64,000 bases of DNA, from the NCBI RefSeq assembly GCF_014287515.2, contig NZ_CP092473.1, positions 1,949,001-2,013,000 on the forward strand, in the 5' to 3' direction. This DNA is from Roseburia rectibacter. Lineage in GTDB: Bacteria; Bacillota; Clostridia; Lachnospirales; Lachnospiraceae. Position 1 is the stretch's first letter. Each line of letters starts with the position of its first letter. This document shows, piece by piece, positions 16,758 to 24,957 of this stretch. A program made the position numbers and the translations under genes. The notes below the pieces were generated by a model. It saw nothing but the letters and a program-made list of their open reading frames with translations, had not been told where the DNA came from and searched no databases.

Positions 16758-16791
16758 AGATAGGTACTAACGATTACCTTGGGGGTATTGT

Positions 16792-17784
16792 ATGCAGGAT
16801 AAAGATTCAGAAATGCTGAATCACCAGCGGAAACGCAGAAAAAGGATTGCGAAGATCCGAAACGGTATTATCTTGATCGTAGCAGGATGGATTGTTCTTT
16901 CCATGATTCTGATCGTGGCATTATTTTTTAAGATGGTGTCACTGGAACATAAGATAGACCGGCTGGTGACAAGCAGCAGCGAACAGAATACAGATCAGGT
17001 CAATGCAGGCGCTGCCGCAAAGCTGAGTGGCGGTGTGATAGCAGAGGAAACAGAAGATACGGAAATTATGCAGACGGAGATGACCTGGGATAAAGTAACA
17101 CCTCCGGCTACAGGAATATCCGATGAAGATAATATGGCATCGGACGGAGATTTACATAAGGTATACTTAACATTTGATAATGTACCGTCTGAACATACGT
17201 CTGAGATTTTAGATGTATTAGAAGAATATGGTGTGAAAGCTACTTTCTTTGTGAATGGAAGCCAGGATGAAGAAATGATTCCTGTTTATAAAAGGATTGT
17301 AGATGAGGGGCATACTCTTGGCATGAATTCTTATTCAAATCAGTATAGTGTGATCTATCAGTCAGAGGAAGCGTTTGAGCAGGATTATATGACACTGAAG
17401 AATTTCTTAAAGCAGACCACAGGAGTGGACAGCTTTTATTATCGTTTTCCGGGAGGAAGCAATAATCTCATCAGTAATGTGCCGATGGATTATTTTATCC
17501 ATTATCTTAATACGCAGGGAATTGTCTATTACGACTGGAATGTATCGGCTGGAGATGGCGCTTCAACTGTGTATACATCTGAGGAAATAGTTGAAAATGT
17601 GACAGATGATGTAGTAAAATATAAAACGTCGGTGGTTTTGCTGCATGACGGGAAAGATAAGTCAGCAACGGTAGAAGCTTTAGGACCTTTGATTGAGGCT
17701 TTAGAGGGAATGGGCGCACAAATATTACCGATTGATGAAGATACACAGGTTATTCAGTATGTGAAAGCAGACACAGTGGAATAA
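16792..17784 (+). CDS. Membrane-anchored polysaccharide-deacetylase-fold protein, probably inactive
   Basis: A 330-residue protein with a basic N-terminus, one membrane segment (about 26-46), a linker and an extracellular NodB-homology domain (about 122-320). Conserved motifs remain for MT3 (RFPGG), MT4 (DWN) and MT5 (LLHDG). The metal-binding set is altered: the first motif reads TFDNVPS (D129 kept, second Asp replaced by N130), and the H-x3-H motif is N179-S-Y-S-N183. Loss of both metal histidines predicts no deacetylase activity. A binding or scaffolding role next to bactofilin is inference. Confidence 0.85.
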   Translation: MQDKDSEMLNHQRKRRKRIAKIRNGIILIVAGWIVLSMILIVALFFKMVSLEHKIDRLVTSSSEQNTDQVNAGAAAKLSGGVIAEETEDTEIMQTEMTWDKVTPPATGISDEDNMASDGDLHKVYLTFDNVPSEHTSEILDVLEEYGVKATFFVNGSQDEEMIPVYKRIVDEGHTLGMNSYSNQYSVIYQSEEAFEQDYMTLKNFLKQTTGVDSFYYRFPGGSNNLISNVPMDYFIHYLNTQGIVYYDWNVSAGDGASTVYTSEEIVENVTDDVVKYKTSVVLLHDGKDKSATVEALGPLIEALEGMGAQILPIDEDTQVIQYVKADTVE

Positions 17785-17808
17785 CTGAGAATAAATGGAG
17801 GAATGAAC

Positions 17809-18660
17809 ATGGGATTTTTCAAGGATTTTAAAGATGACTTCTCACAGGCAGTCAATGAACTGATGCCTGCAGATGACAACCTGGAAACCAGCACGAACGA
17901 AGATGACGTTGAGGTTAATACGTTAGAAGGCGAAGTGGATGTTGAGACAGAACTTTCCAAGCTGGATGGTCTGTTAGAACAGGTGACAAAGCAGGAAGCT
18001 GAGAAAGCAGCCGTAGCAAGAAGTGCCGCAGAAATGGCAGCACAGCATGCAAGTGTACAGCCGGAAAAAACAGCAGCACCTGTAACAGAAAAAAATGAAA
18101 CAGTTTCAAATATTACAAAAGCAACCCAGGAGGAAAGAAAAATGGCTGACAATACAACAGCACCTGCAACTAATAACCAGAGCGCACCGGTATCTGATGA
18201 GGTATCTGTAATCACAGAGGGAACAATCATCAAAGGTGACATTGTATCAAACGGTTCTTTAGATGTAAGAGGACAGGTAGAAGGAAATGTAGGATGTAAC
18301 GGCAAATTAGTTGTAACTGGTGTCGTAAATGGAAACAGCAGTGCGTCTGAGTTTTTTGCAGATGCAGCAAAGATCGAGGGAGAGGTTGTCAGCACAGGAA
18401 CCGTTAAAATCGGTCTTGGTTCTGTTATCATCGGTAATGTAACTTCCACTTCCGCAGTGATCGCAGGAGCTATCAAAGGTGATATCGATGTACAGGGACC
18501 GGTTGTTGTAGACACATCCGCAGTTGTTATGGGTAACATCAAATCCCGTTCTGTACAGATCAACAACGGCGCAGTAATCGAGGGATTCTGTTCACAGTGC
18601 TACTCTGACGTGGATGTACAGAGCCTGTTCAATGGTAATGCTCAGAAAGGAAACGAGTAA
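17809..18660 (+). CDS. Bactofilin with N-terminal extension
   Basis: Bactofilins polymerise into cytoskeletal filaments at the inner face of the membrane. The start is taken at 17809 (MGFFKDFKDDF), seven bases from GGAGG; the ATG at 17803 is only one base from it. The 283-residue product has an acidic, Ala/Glu-rich extension (about 1-110), then a bactofilin beta-helix with repeated short strands (TIIKGDIVSNGSLDVRGQV; KLVVTGVVNG; KIGLGSVIIGNVTS). An in-frame ATG at 18142 behind a perfect AGGAGG could yield a second, extension-less product. Confidence 0.88.
   Translation: MGFFKDFKDDFSQAVNELMPADDNLETSTNEDDVEVNTLEGEVDVETELSKLDGLLEQVTKQEAEKAAVARSAAEMAAQHASVQPEKTAAPVTEKNETVSNITKATQEERKMADNTTAPATNNQSAPVSDEVSVITEGTIIKGDIVSNGSLDVRGQVEGNVGCNGKLVVTGVVNGNSSASEFFADAAKIEGEVVSTGTVKIGLGSVIIGNVTSTSAVIAGAIKGDIDVQGPVVVDTSAVVMGNIKSRSVQINNGAVIEGFCSQCYSDVDVQSLFNGNAQKGNE
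18128..18144 (+). promoter_or_regulatory. Internal ribosome binding site and start codon inside the bactofilin gene
   Basis: AGGAGG (18128-18133), eight bases, then ATG (18142-18144) in the bactofilin frame. Starting here gives a 172-residue protein (MADNTTAPATNN...) consisting of a short tail and the bactofilin domain only. The site matches the best ribosome sites of the window in sequence and spacing, better than that of the full-length start. Confidence 0.6.
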
Positions 18661-18666
18661 TCGAAT

Positions 18667-19362
18667 ATGAAGAGAGTATTCTTAAAATTAAGCGGTGAAG
18701 CTTTAGCTGGTGAAAAACATACCGGATTTGACGAGCCGACTGTTACAGAAGTGGCGCGACAGGTAAAACAGATTACAGATCAGGGCATTCAGGTCGGCAT
18801 CGTGATCGGCGGAGGTAATTTCTGGAGAGGAAGAACCAGTGAAACCATTGATCGTACAAAGGCGGATCAGATAGGAATGCTTGCGACAGTTATGAACTGT
18901 ATCTATGTTTCTGAAATTTTCCGTTCCGTTGGAATGAAAACACAGATCCTGACACCATTTGAGTGTGGAAGCATGACAAAACTGTTTTCAAAAGACCGTG
19001 CAAATAAGTATTTTGAAAAAGGAATGGTCGTATTTTTTGCAGGAGGAACCGGACATCCGTATTTTTCAACGGACACAGGCATTGTGCTCCGTGCGATCGA
19101 GATGGAGGCAGAGGGAATCTACCTTGCAAAAGCAATTGATGGTGTTTATGACAGCGATCCAAAGATCAATCCTTCCGCTGTAAAATACAGCGAGGTATCT
19201 ATACAGGAGGTTATTGACCGCAAACTTGCAGTGGTTGACCTTACTGCATCGATCATGTGTATGGAAAATAAAATGCCGATGTTTGTTTTTGGACTGAACG
19301 AGGAAAACAGCATTGTAAAGGCAATGACAGGCGATTTTAATGGTACGAAAGTAACCGTATAA
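18667..19362 (+). CDS. pyrH: UMP kinase
   Basis: Phosphorylates UMP to UDP in pyrimidine nucleotide synthesis; cytoplasmic, of the amino-acid kinase family. The 231-residue protein shows KRVFLKLSGEALAG, VIGGGNFWRGR, DQIGMLATVMN and AGGTGHPYFSTDT. Length is standard. It begins six bases after the bactofilin stop; the ribosome site lies in the end of that gene (AAGGAAACGAG). Followed by frr, as in most bacteria. Confidence 0.97.
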   Translation: MKRVFLKLSGEALAGEKHTGFDEPTVTEVARQVKQITDQGIQVGIVIGGGNFWRGRTSETIDRTKADQIGMLATVMNCIYVSEIFRSVGMKTQILTPFECGSMTKLFSKDRANKYFEKGMVVFFAGGTGHPYFSTDTGIVLRAIEMEAEGIYLAKAIDGVYDSDPKINPSAVKYSEVSIQEVIDRKLAVVDLTASIMCMENKMPMFVFGLNEENSIVKAMTGDFNGTKVTV

Positions 19363-19434
19363 TTCATGACAGCAGAATGTTTACAGAATATACATTCTAT
19401 TGCAATAAAAACCGCGAAAGGTATGGAAAAATAT

Positions 19435-19989
19435 ATGGATGAAAGATTAGTTCAGTTTGATGAAAAAATGCAGAAAACAATGAATAACCTGTCTGAGGAG
19501 TTTGGAAGCATCCGTGCCGGACGTGCTAATCCGCATGTCCTTGACAAGTTAAGAGTTGACTATTACGGAACACCGACAGCAATCCAGCAGGTGGCAAACG
19601 TTAATGTCCCGGAACCGAGAATGATTCAGATCCAGCCGTGGGAAGCATCCATGGTAAAAGAGATCGAGAAGGCAATCTTAACATCGGATCTTGGAATCAA
19701 CCCGACCAATGATGGAAAAGTGATTCGTCTTCTTTTCCCGGAACTCACAGAGGAAAGACGTAAAGAACTGGCAAAGGATGTTAAGAAAAAAGGTGAGAGT
19801 GCAAAAGTTGCAATTCGTAATATCCGTCGTGATGCCAATGATTCTTTCAAGAAGTTAAGTAAGTCTGCAGATGTGTCCGAGGACGAAGTGAAAGAGTTAG
19901 AGGACGGCGCACAGAAAATGACTGATAAATATATCACTGAGATCGATAAGGCTGTTGAGGCAAAAACAAAAGAGATCCTGACAGTTTAA
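19435..19989 (+). CDS. frr: Ribosome recycling factor
   Basis: With EF-G, splits post-termination ribosomes. The start is placed at 19435 (MDERLVQFDEKM), giving 184 residues, the usual length; the open frame extends to 19366 but that part does not resemble the family. Signature segments are GSIRAGRANPHVLDKL, YYGTPTAIQQVANVNVPEPR and the C-terminal hinge helix. MEKYMDER from 19423 is an alternative start. A terminator follows. Confidence 0.95.
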   Translation: MDERLVQFDEKMQKTMNNLSEEFGSIRAGRANPHVLDKLRVDYYGTPTAIQQVANVNVPEPRMIQIQPWEASMVKEIEKAILTSDLGINPTNDGKVIRLLFPELTEERRKELAKDVKKKGESAKVAIRNIRRDANDSFKKLSKSADVSEDEVKELEDGAQKMTDKYITEIDKAVEAKTKEILTV

Positions 19990-20013
19990 GGATTTTTGTG
20001 TAGAATATAGAGG

Positions 20014-20046
20014 TGAGGACATGACAAAAGCGTGTCCTCATTTTCG
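20014..20046 (+). terminator. Terminator after frr
   Basis: TGAGGACA (20014-20021) and TGTCCTCA (20033-20040) form an 8-bp stem with an 11-base loop, followed by TTTTCGCTTT. Probably partial, as uppS starts only 55 bases later with no obvious promoter. Confidence 0.65.
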
Positions 20047-20101
20047 CTTTATGAAATGAAAATGATTTTTCATGAAAAGTAGGCAGGAACGGAGGATCAA
20101 A

Positions 20102-20815
20102 ATGAAAATTCCACAGCATGTAGCAATTATCCTTGACGGAAACGGAAGATGGGCGAAAAGTAAGGGAATGCCAAGAAATTATGGACATACAGTCGGAGCA
20201 AAAAATGTGGAAACAGTCTGCAAAGCAGCACATGATATGGGAATCAGATATCTGACCCTGTATGCTTTCTCAACAGAAAACTGGAACAGACCTGAGGGAG
20301 AAGTGGCAGCGCTCATGAAGCTTCTCGAAAGTTATCTGAAGAACTGTATCAAAACAGCAGACAAAAATAATATGCGTGTGCGTGTGATCGGAGATACCAC
20401 ACGTTTAAGTGACCGGTTCCAGGCACAGATTACAGAACTGGAAGCAGCTTCTGCGAATAATGATGGCCTGAATTTACAGATTGCTATTAATTATGGAAGC
20501 AGGGATGAAATGATCCGTGCAATGAAAAAACTTTATCAGGATATGGAGAATGGAACAAGGCAGATATCAGAATTAAATGAGGATGTGTTTGCGTCATATC
20601 TGGATACAGCAGGGATTCCGGACCCGGATCTTCTGATCCGGACAAGTGGAGAACAGCGCCTTTCAAATTATCTGTTGTGGCAGCTTGCGTACAGCGAATT
20701 TTATTTCACGGATGTACCATGGCCGGATTTTGGAAAAGAGGAATTAGAAAAAGCTGTAGAAGCGTATAATAAGAGAGACAGAAGATTTGGTGGATTGACA
20801 GAGAAATCCAAATAA
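20102..20815 (+). CDS. uppS: Undecaprenyl diphosphate synthase (isoprenyl transferase)
   Basis: Makes the C55 lipid carrier from farnesyl diphosphate and isopentenyl diphosphate. The start at 20102 (MKIPQHVAIILDGNGRW) follows a GGAGG site; an upstream ATG at 20072 is out of register with it. The 237-residue protein has the catalytic Asp in ILDGNGRWA, ENWNRP and the C-terminal RTSGEQRLSNYLLWQ. It heads an envelope-lipid cluster: uppS, cdsA, dxr, rseP, ispG. Confidence 0.97.
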   Translation: MKIPQHVAIILDGNGRWAKSKGMPRNYGHTVGAKNVETVCKAAHDMGIRYLTLYAFSTENWNRPEGEVAALMKLLESYLKNCIKTADKNNMRVRVIGDTTRLSDRFQAQITELEAASANNDGLNLQIAINYGSRDEMIRAMKKLYQDMENGTRQISELNEDVFASYLDTAGIPDPDLLIRTSGEQRLSNYLLWQLAYSEFYFTDVPWPDFGKEELEKAVEAYNKRDRRFGGLTEKSK

Positions 20816-20845
20816 ACTGAAAGAGGAAAGGGCAGGTTTTCGTAT

Positions 20846-21652
20846 ATGTTTAAAACAAGACTGTTGAGCGGCATTGTGTTAGTTGCAGCCGCATTGGTGC
20901 TTATTATCACAGGGGGAGATGTATTACTCTTTTCGACATTACTCATTTCGTATATCGGGATGTTCGAATTGTACAGGATTTTTCATGTGGAAAAAGAATT
21001 ACCGGGAATCGTGGGCTATCTTGCAGCAACTGTATTTTACTGTAATTTAAAATGGGATTTTCTGCCGGATATTATGGTAGTTGTTTTAGGTTTTCTGATG
21101 GCACTTATGTTTGTTTATGTCTTTACCTATCCGAAATATAAGACAGAGCAGATGCTGGCTGTATTTTTTGGAGTGTTTTATGTTGCTGTGATGCTTTCTT
21201 ATGTATACCAGACAAGGATGCTTAACGCAGGCGCTTATATTGTCTGGCTGATCTTTTTGTGTTCGTGGGGATGCGATACCTGTGCGTACTGTGTAGGCAT
21301 GCTGATCGGAAAACATAAGATGTCTCCAAAATTAAGTCCGAAAAAGTCTGTTGAGGGAGCAATTGGCGGAGTAGTTGGAGCTGCACTTTTAACTGTCATT
21401 TATGGCATGATCTTTAAAAATGCGATGGGTGTTACCATGCAGCATGTGTGGATCATGGCGGCGATCAGTGCGGTTGGAGCGCTGATTTCCATGGTGGGTG
21501 ATCTGACTGCCTCTGCAATCAAAAGAAACTATGAGATCAAGGATTACGGAAAGCTGATCCCGGGTCATGGCGGTATCTTAGACCGCTTTGACAGTGTGAT
21601 CTTTACTGCACCGATGATTTATTTCCTTGCAGCAAATTTTATTGTATTGTAA
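20846..21652 (+). CDS. cdsA: Phosphatidate cytidylyltransferase
   Basis: Forms CDP-diacylglycerol from phosphatidic acid and CTP. The 268-residue membrane protein has about eight helices and the C-terminal CDP-diglyceride signature, ending SMVGDLTASAIKRNYEIKD-YGKLIPGHGGILDRFDS. The canonical Asp residues (GDL, LDR) are present. Located between uppS and dxr as in Bacillus. Confidence 0.96.
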   Translation: MFKTRLLSGIVLVAAALVLIITGGDVLLFSTLLISYIGMFELYRIFHVEKELPGIVGYLAATVFYCNLKWDFLPDIMVVVLGFLMALMFVYVFTYPKYKTEQMLAVFFGVFYVAVMLSYVYQTRMLNAGAYIVWLIFLCSWGCDTCAYCVGMLIGKHKMSPKLSPKKSVEGAIGGVVGAALLTVIYGMIFKNAMGVTMQHVWIMAAISAVGALISMVGDLTASAIKRNYEIKDYGKLIPGHGGILDRFDSVIFTAPMIYFLAANFIVL

Positions 21653-21667
21653 ACAGAGGATACGGAT

Positions 21668-22813
21668 ATGAAAAAAATAGCAATCTTAGGTTCGACGGGG
21701 TCGATAGGTACGCAGACACTTGATATCGTAAGAGAACAGAGGGATATTGAGGTTGTTGCGTTTGCAGCAGGAAGCAATATTACATTGTTAGAGCAGCAGG
21801 TTAGGGAGTTTTCTCCAAAACTGGTATGTGTGTTCAAGGAAGAAGCTGCAGAAGCACTGAAGATTAAAATAGCAGACACAGATACGAAAGTGGTTTCAGG
21901 GATGGAGGGACTGATCGATGTGGCAGTTCATCCGGAGAGTGAGATTTTAGTTACTGCGATCGTTGGCATGATGGGAATCCGGCCGACAGTTGCTGCAATT
22001 AAGGCAGGTAAAAAAATTGCCCTTGCAAATAAAGAAACACTGGTAACGGCAGGGCATATTATTATTCCATTAGCAAAAGAATATCATGTGCCCATCCTTC
22101 CGGTGGACAGCGAACACAGTGCAATTTTCCAGTCGCTGCAGGGAAATGCGGGCAATCGTATTGAAAAGATACTGCTGACAGCATCCGGTGGACCATTCCG
22201 TGGAAAAAGTACGGCTGATCTTGCAGGGATGAAAGTGGAAGATGCCCTAAAGCATCCGAACTGGTCAATGGGAAGAAAGATAACAATAGATTCATCCACA
22301 CTTGTCAATAAAGGACTTGAAGTTATGGAGGCAAAGTGGCTTTTTGGGGTGGAATTAGATCAGATTGAAGTGGTCGTTCATCCACAGAGTGTGATCCATT
22401 CTGCTGTGCAGTATGAGGACGGGGCAGTGATCGCACAGCTTGGAACACCGGATATGCGTCTGCCGATCCAGTATGCACTTTATTATCCAGAGCGCAGAAA
22501 AATGTCAGGTAAAAGACTTGATCTTTTTGAACTGGGAAGCCTGACGTTTGAGAGACCGGATACAAAGACATTTAAAGGTCTGGCATTAGCTTACGATGCA
22601 ATGAGAAAGGGCGGCAGCCAGCCAACGGTATTTAATGCAGCAAATGAGCGGGCGGTGGCAATGTTTTTAGATCGGAAGATCAGTTATCCGCAGATTACGG
22701 AAATCATTGAGGACTGCATGGAATATGTGGCTTATAAAAATGATCCGAGTCTGGATGAGGTATTAGAAACAGAACAGGCAGTATATGAGTATATTGAACA
22801 GAAATGGGTATAA
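21668..22813 (+). CDS. dxr: 1-deoxy-D-xylulose 5-phosphate reductoisomerase
   Basis: Second enzyme of the MEP isoprenoid pathway; converts DXP to MEP using NADPH. The 381-residue protein has the nucleotide-binding ILGSTGSIGTQTLDIV, ALANKETLVTAG, metal ligands in PVDSEHSAIFQ, and TASGGPFRG. Length is typical. It lies 15 bases after cdsA with a CAGAGGA site. ispG of the same pathway is two genes downstream. Confidence 0.97.
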   Translation: MKKIAILGSTGSIGTQTLDIVREQRDIEVVAFAAGSNITLLEQQVREFSPKLVCVFKEEAAEALKIKIADTDTKVVSGMEGLIDVAVHPESEILVTAIVGMMGIRPTVAAIKAGKKIALANKETLVTAGHIIIPLAKEYHVPILPVDSEHSAIFQSLQGNAGNRIEKILLTASGGPFRGKSTADLAGMKVEDALKHPNWSMGRKITIDSSTLVNKGLEVMEAKWLFGVELDQIEVVVHPQSVIHSAVQYEDGAVIAQLGTPDMRLPIQYALYYPERRKMSGKRLDLFELGSLTFERPDTKTFKGLALAYDAMRKGGSQPTVFNAANERAVAMFLDRKISYPQITEIIEDCMEYVAYKNDPSLDEVLETEQAVYEYIEQKWV

Positions 22814-22841
22814 ATGCAGAATGGAAAGGTATTAGAAACGG

Positions 22842-23873
22842 ATGAAAATTATTATTGCATTATTGATCTTTAGTATCATTATTATATTTCATGAACTGGG
22901 GCATTTTTCACTCGCAAAGGCAAATGGAATCCGTGTCAATGAATTTTGTCTTGGACTCGGACCGACGATCTTTGGTGTGACGAAGGGGGAAACAAAATAT
23001 TCCCTGAAACTGCTTCCGTTTGGCGGTGCCTGTATGATGGAGGGCGAGGACGGTGAAAGCAGCGATGACAGAGCGTTTGGGAAAAAGTCTGTATGGGCAA
23101 GGATCAGCGTGGTCGCTGCCGGACCGGTCTTTAATTTTATCATGGCATTCTTTTTTTCATTCATCCTTCTTTCATGCAACGGATATGATATTCCTAAGAT
23201 AACGCAGGTCAGTGAGGGATTTGCAGCAGAGCAGGCAGGAATGCAGGCGGGGGATGTCATTGTAAAGATGAACGGAAAACATATTCATTTTTACAGAGAG
23301 GTCAGTTCCTACTCAATGTTTCATGCCGGTGAGACTGTCAAAGTAACTTATGAGCGTGATGGGAAAAGATATACGGCAGATCTGACACCGTTATTTGATG
23401 AAGAACTTGGCAGATACCGTTATGGTTTTGTCGGCGGTGAAGTGGAAAAAGGAAATATTTTTAAGAATTTCTTATACAGCGGTTATGAAGTAAAATACTG
23501 GATCGATACAACTCTTGGAAGTTTGAAAATGCTTGTCACGGGTGGTGTTACCTTAAATGATATGAGCGGTCCGGTAGGTCTGGTCGATGCGATCGGTGAC
23601 AGTTATGAGGAGAGTGTTTCCTATGGTTATTATGCGGCATTTTTACAGATGCTCTATATTTCCATTTTAATTTCCGCAAACCTTGGTGTCATGAATCTGC
23701 TGCCACTTCCGGCACTGGACGGTGGAAGACTTGTATTTCTGATCGTTGAAGCGATCCGGGGCAAAAAGGTGGCTCCGGATAAAGAGGGCATGGTGCATTT
23801 TGTAGGGCTTATGCTATTGATGCTTTTGATGGTGGTCGTAATGTTTAACGATATCCGAAAAATTTTCATGTAG
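22842..23873 (+). CDS. rseP: Site-2 intramembrane metalloprotease RseP/YluC
   Basis: Zinc protease that cleaves transmembrane substrates such as anti-sigma factors. The 343-residue protein has HEXXH in the first helix (FHELGHFSLAK), one PDZ domain (about 115-185: EGFAAEQAGMQAGDVIVKM), and the second metal motif in LLPLPALDGGRL. About four membrane segments. The position between dxr and ispG is conserved in Firmicutes. Confidence 0.95.
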   Translation: MKIIIALLIFSIIIIFHELGHFSLAKANGIRVNEFCLGLGPTIFGVTKGETKYSLKLLPFGGACMMEGEDGESSDDRAFGKKSVWARISVVAAGPVFNFIMAFFFSFILLSCNGYDIPKITQVSEGFAAEQAGMQAGDVIVKMNGKHIHFYREVSSYSMFHAGETVKVTYERDGKRYTADLTPLFDEELGRYRYGFVGGEVEKGNIFKNFLYSGYEVKYWIDTTLGSLKMLVTGGVTLNDMSGPVGLVDAIGDSYEESVSYGYYAAFLQMLYISILISANLGVMNLLPLPALDGGRLVFLIVEAIRGKKVAPDKEGMVHFVGLMLLMLLMVVVMFNDIRKIFM

Positions 23874-23880
23874 AGGTGAA

Positions 23881-24936
23881 ATGACAGTGAAAACAAAAAC
23901 AGTAAAAATCGGTTCTAAGGTGATCGGAGGCGGCAATCCAATCCTGATCCAGTCAATGACAAATACAAAGACAGAGGATGTTGCAGCGACAGTGGCACAG
24001 ATCAATAAACTTGCTGCTGCAGGCTGTGATATCATAAGATGCGCAGTACCTACCATGGAAGCTGCAGAAGCACTGACAGAGATAAAAAAACAGGTAACGA
24101 TCCCGGTTGTGGCTGATATTCATTTTGATTACCGTCTGGCGATCGCAGCGATCGAGCATGGTGCGGATAAGATCCGTATCAATCCGGGAAATATCGGAAG
24201 CAGGGAGCGTGTGCAGGCAGTCGTAGATGCAGCAAGAGAGCGCCAGATCCCGATCCGTGTCGGTGTTAACAGTGGTTCCCTAGAGAAAGATCTTGTAGAA
24301 AAATATCACGGTGTGACCGCCGAGGGAATCGTGGAGAGCGCATTAGATAAAGTAAAAATGATCGAGGATATGGGATATGATAACCTTGTCATCAGTATCA
24401 AATCCTCAGATGTTATGATGTGTGTGAAAGCACATGAACTGATCGCGGAGAAAACGGATCATCCACTGCATGTCGGAATCACAGAAGCAGGAACAATCAT
24501 CAGCGGCAATATCAAATCCTCAATCGGACTTGGTCTGATCTTATCTCAGGGAATCGGAGACACAATCCGCGTGTCATTGACCGGAGATCCATTAGAAGAG
24601 ATCAAATCTGCGAAGCTGATCTTAAAGACACTTGGACTGAGAAAGGGCGGCATTGAGGTTGTTTCCTGTCCTACCTGTGGAAGAACCAGAATTGACCTGA
24701 TCGGACTTGCCAACCAGGTCGAAAACATGGTTGCAGATATTCCGCTTGATATCAAAGTTGCGGTTATGGGCTGCGTGGTCAATGGACCAGGAGAAGCAAA
24801 AGAAGCGGATATCGGAATTGCCGGAGGAATCGGAGAAGGGCTTATCATCAAACACGGGGAAGTTTACAAGAAAGTACCGGAATCTGAACTGTTAGAGAGC
24901 CTCAGGTTTGAACTGCTGCACTGGAATGAGAATTAA
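23881..24936 (+). CDS. ispG: 4-hydroxy-3-methylbut-2-enyl diphosphate synthase
   Basis: [4Fe-4S] enzyme of the MEP pathway, converting MEcPP to HMBPP. The 351-residue bacterial two-domain form has the N-terminal TIM barrel (GNPILIQSMTNT; DIHFDYRLA; KIRINPGNIG) and C-terminal cluster ligands in SCPTCGRTRID and GCVVNGPGEA, with the later Glu. The ATG is eight bases after the rseP stop with AGAGGTGA as ribosome site. Confidence 0.97.
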   Translation: MTVKTKTVKIGSKVIGGGNPILIQSMTNTKTEDVAATVAQINKLAAAGCDIIRCAVPTMEAAEALTEIKKQVTIPVVADIHFDYRLAIAAIEHGADKIRINPGNIGSRERVQAVVDAARERQIPIRVGVNSGSLEKDLVEKYHGVTAEGIVESALDKVKMIEDMGYDNLVISIKSSDVMMCVKAHELIAEKTDHPLHVGITEAGTIISGNIKSSIGLGLILSQGIGDTIRVSLTGDPLEEIKSAKLILKTLGLRKGGIEVVSCPTCGRTRIDLIGLANQVENMVADIPLDIKVAVMGCVVNGPGEAKEADIGIAGGIGEGLIIKHGEVYKKVPESELLESLRFELLHWNEN

Positions 24937-24957
24937 GTAAGTTGGAGTTGAAACAAC

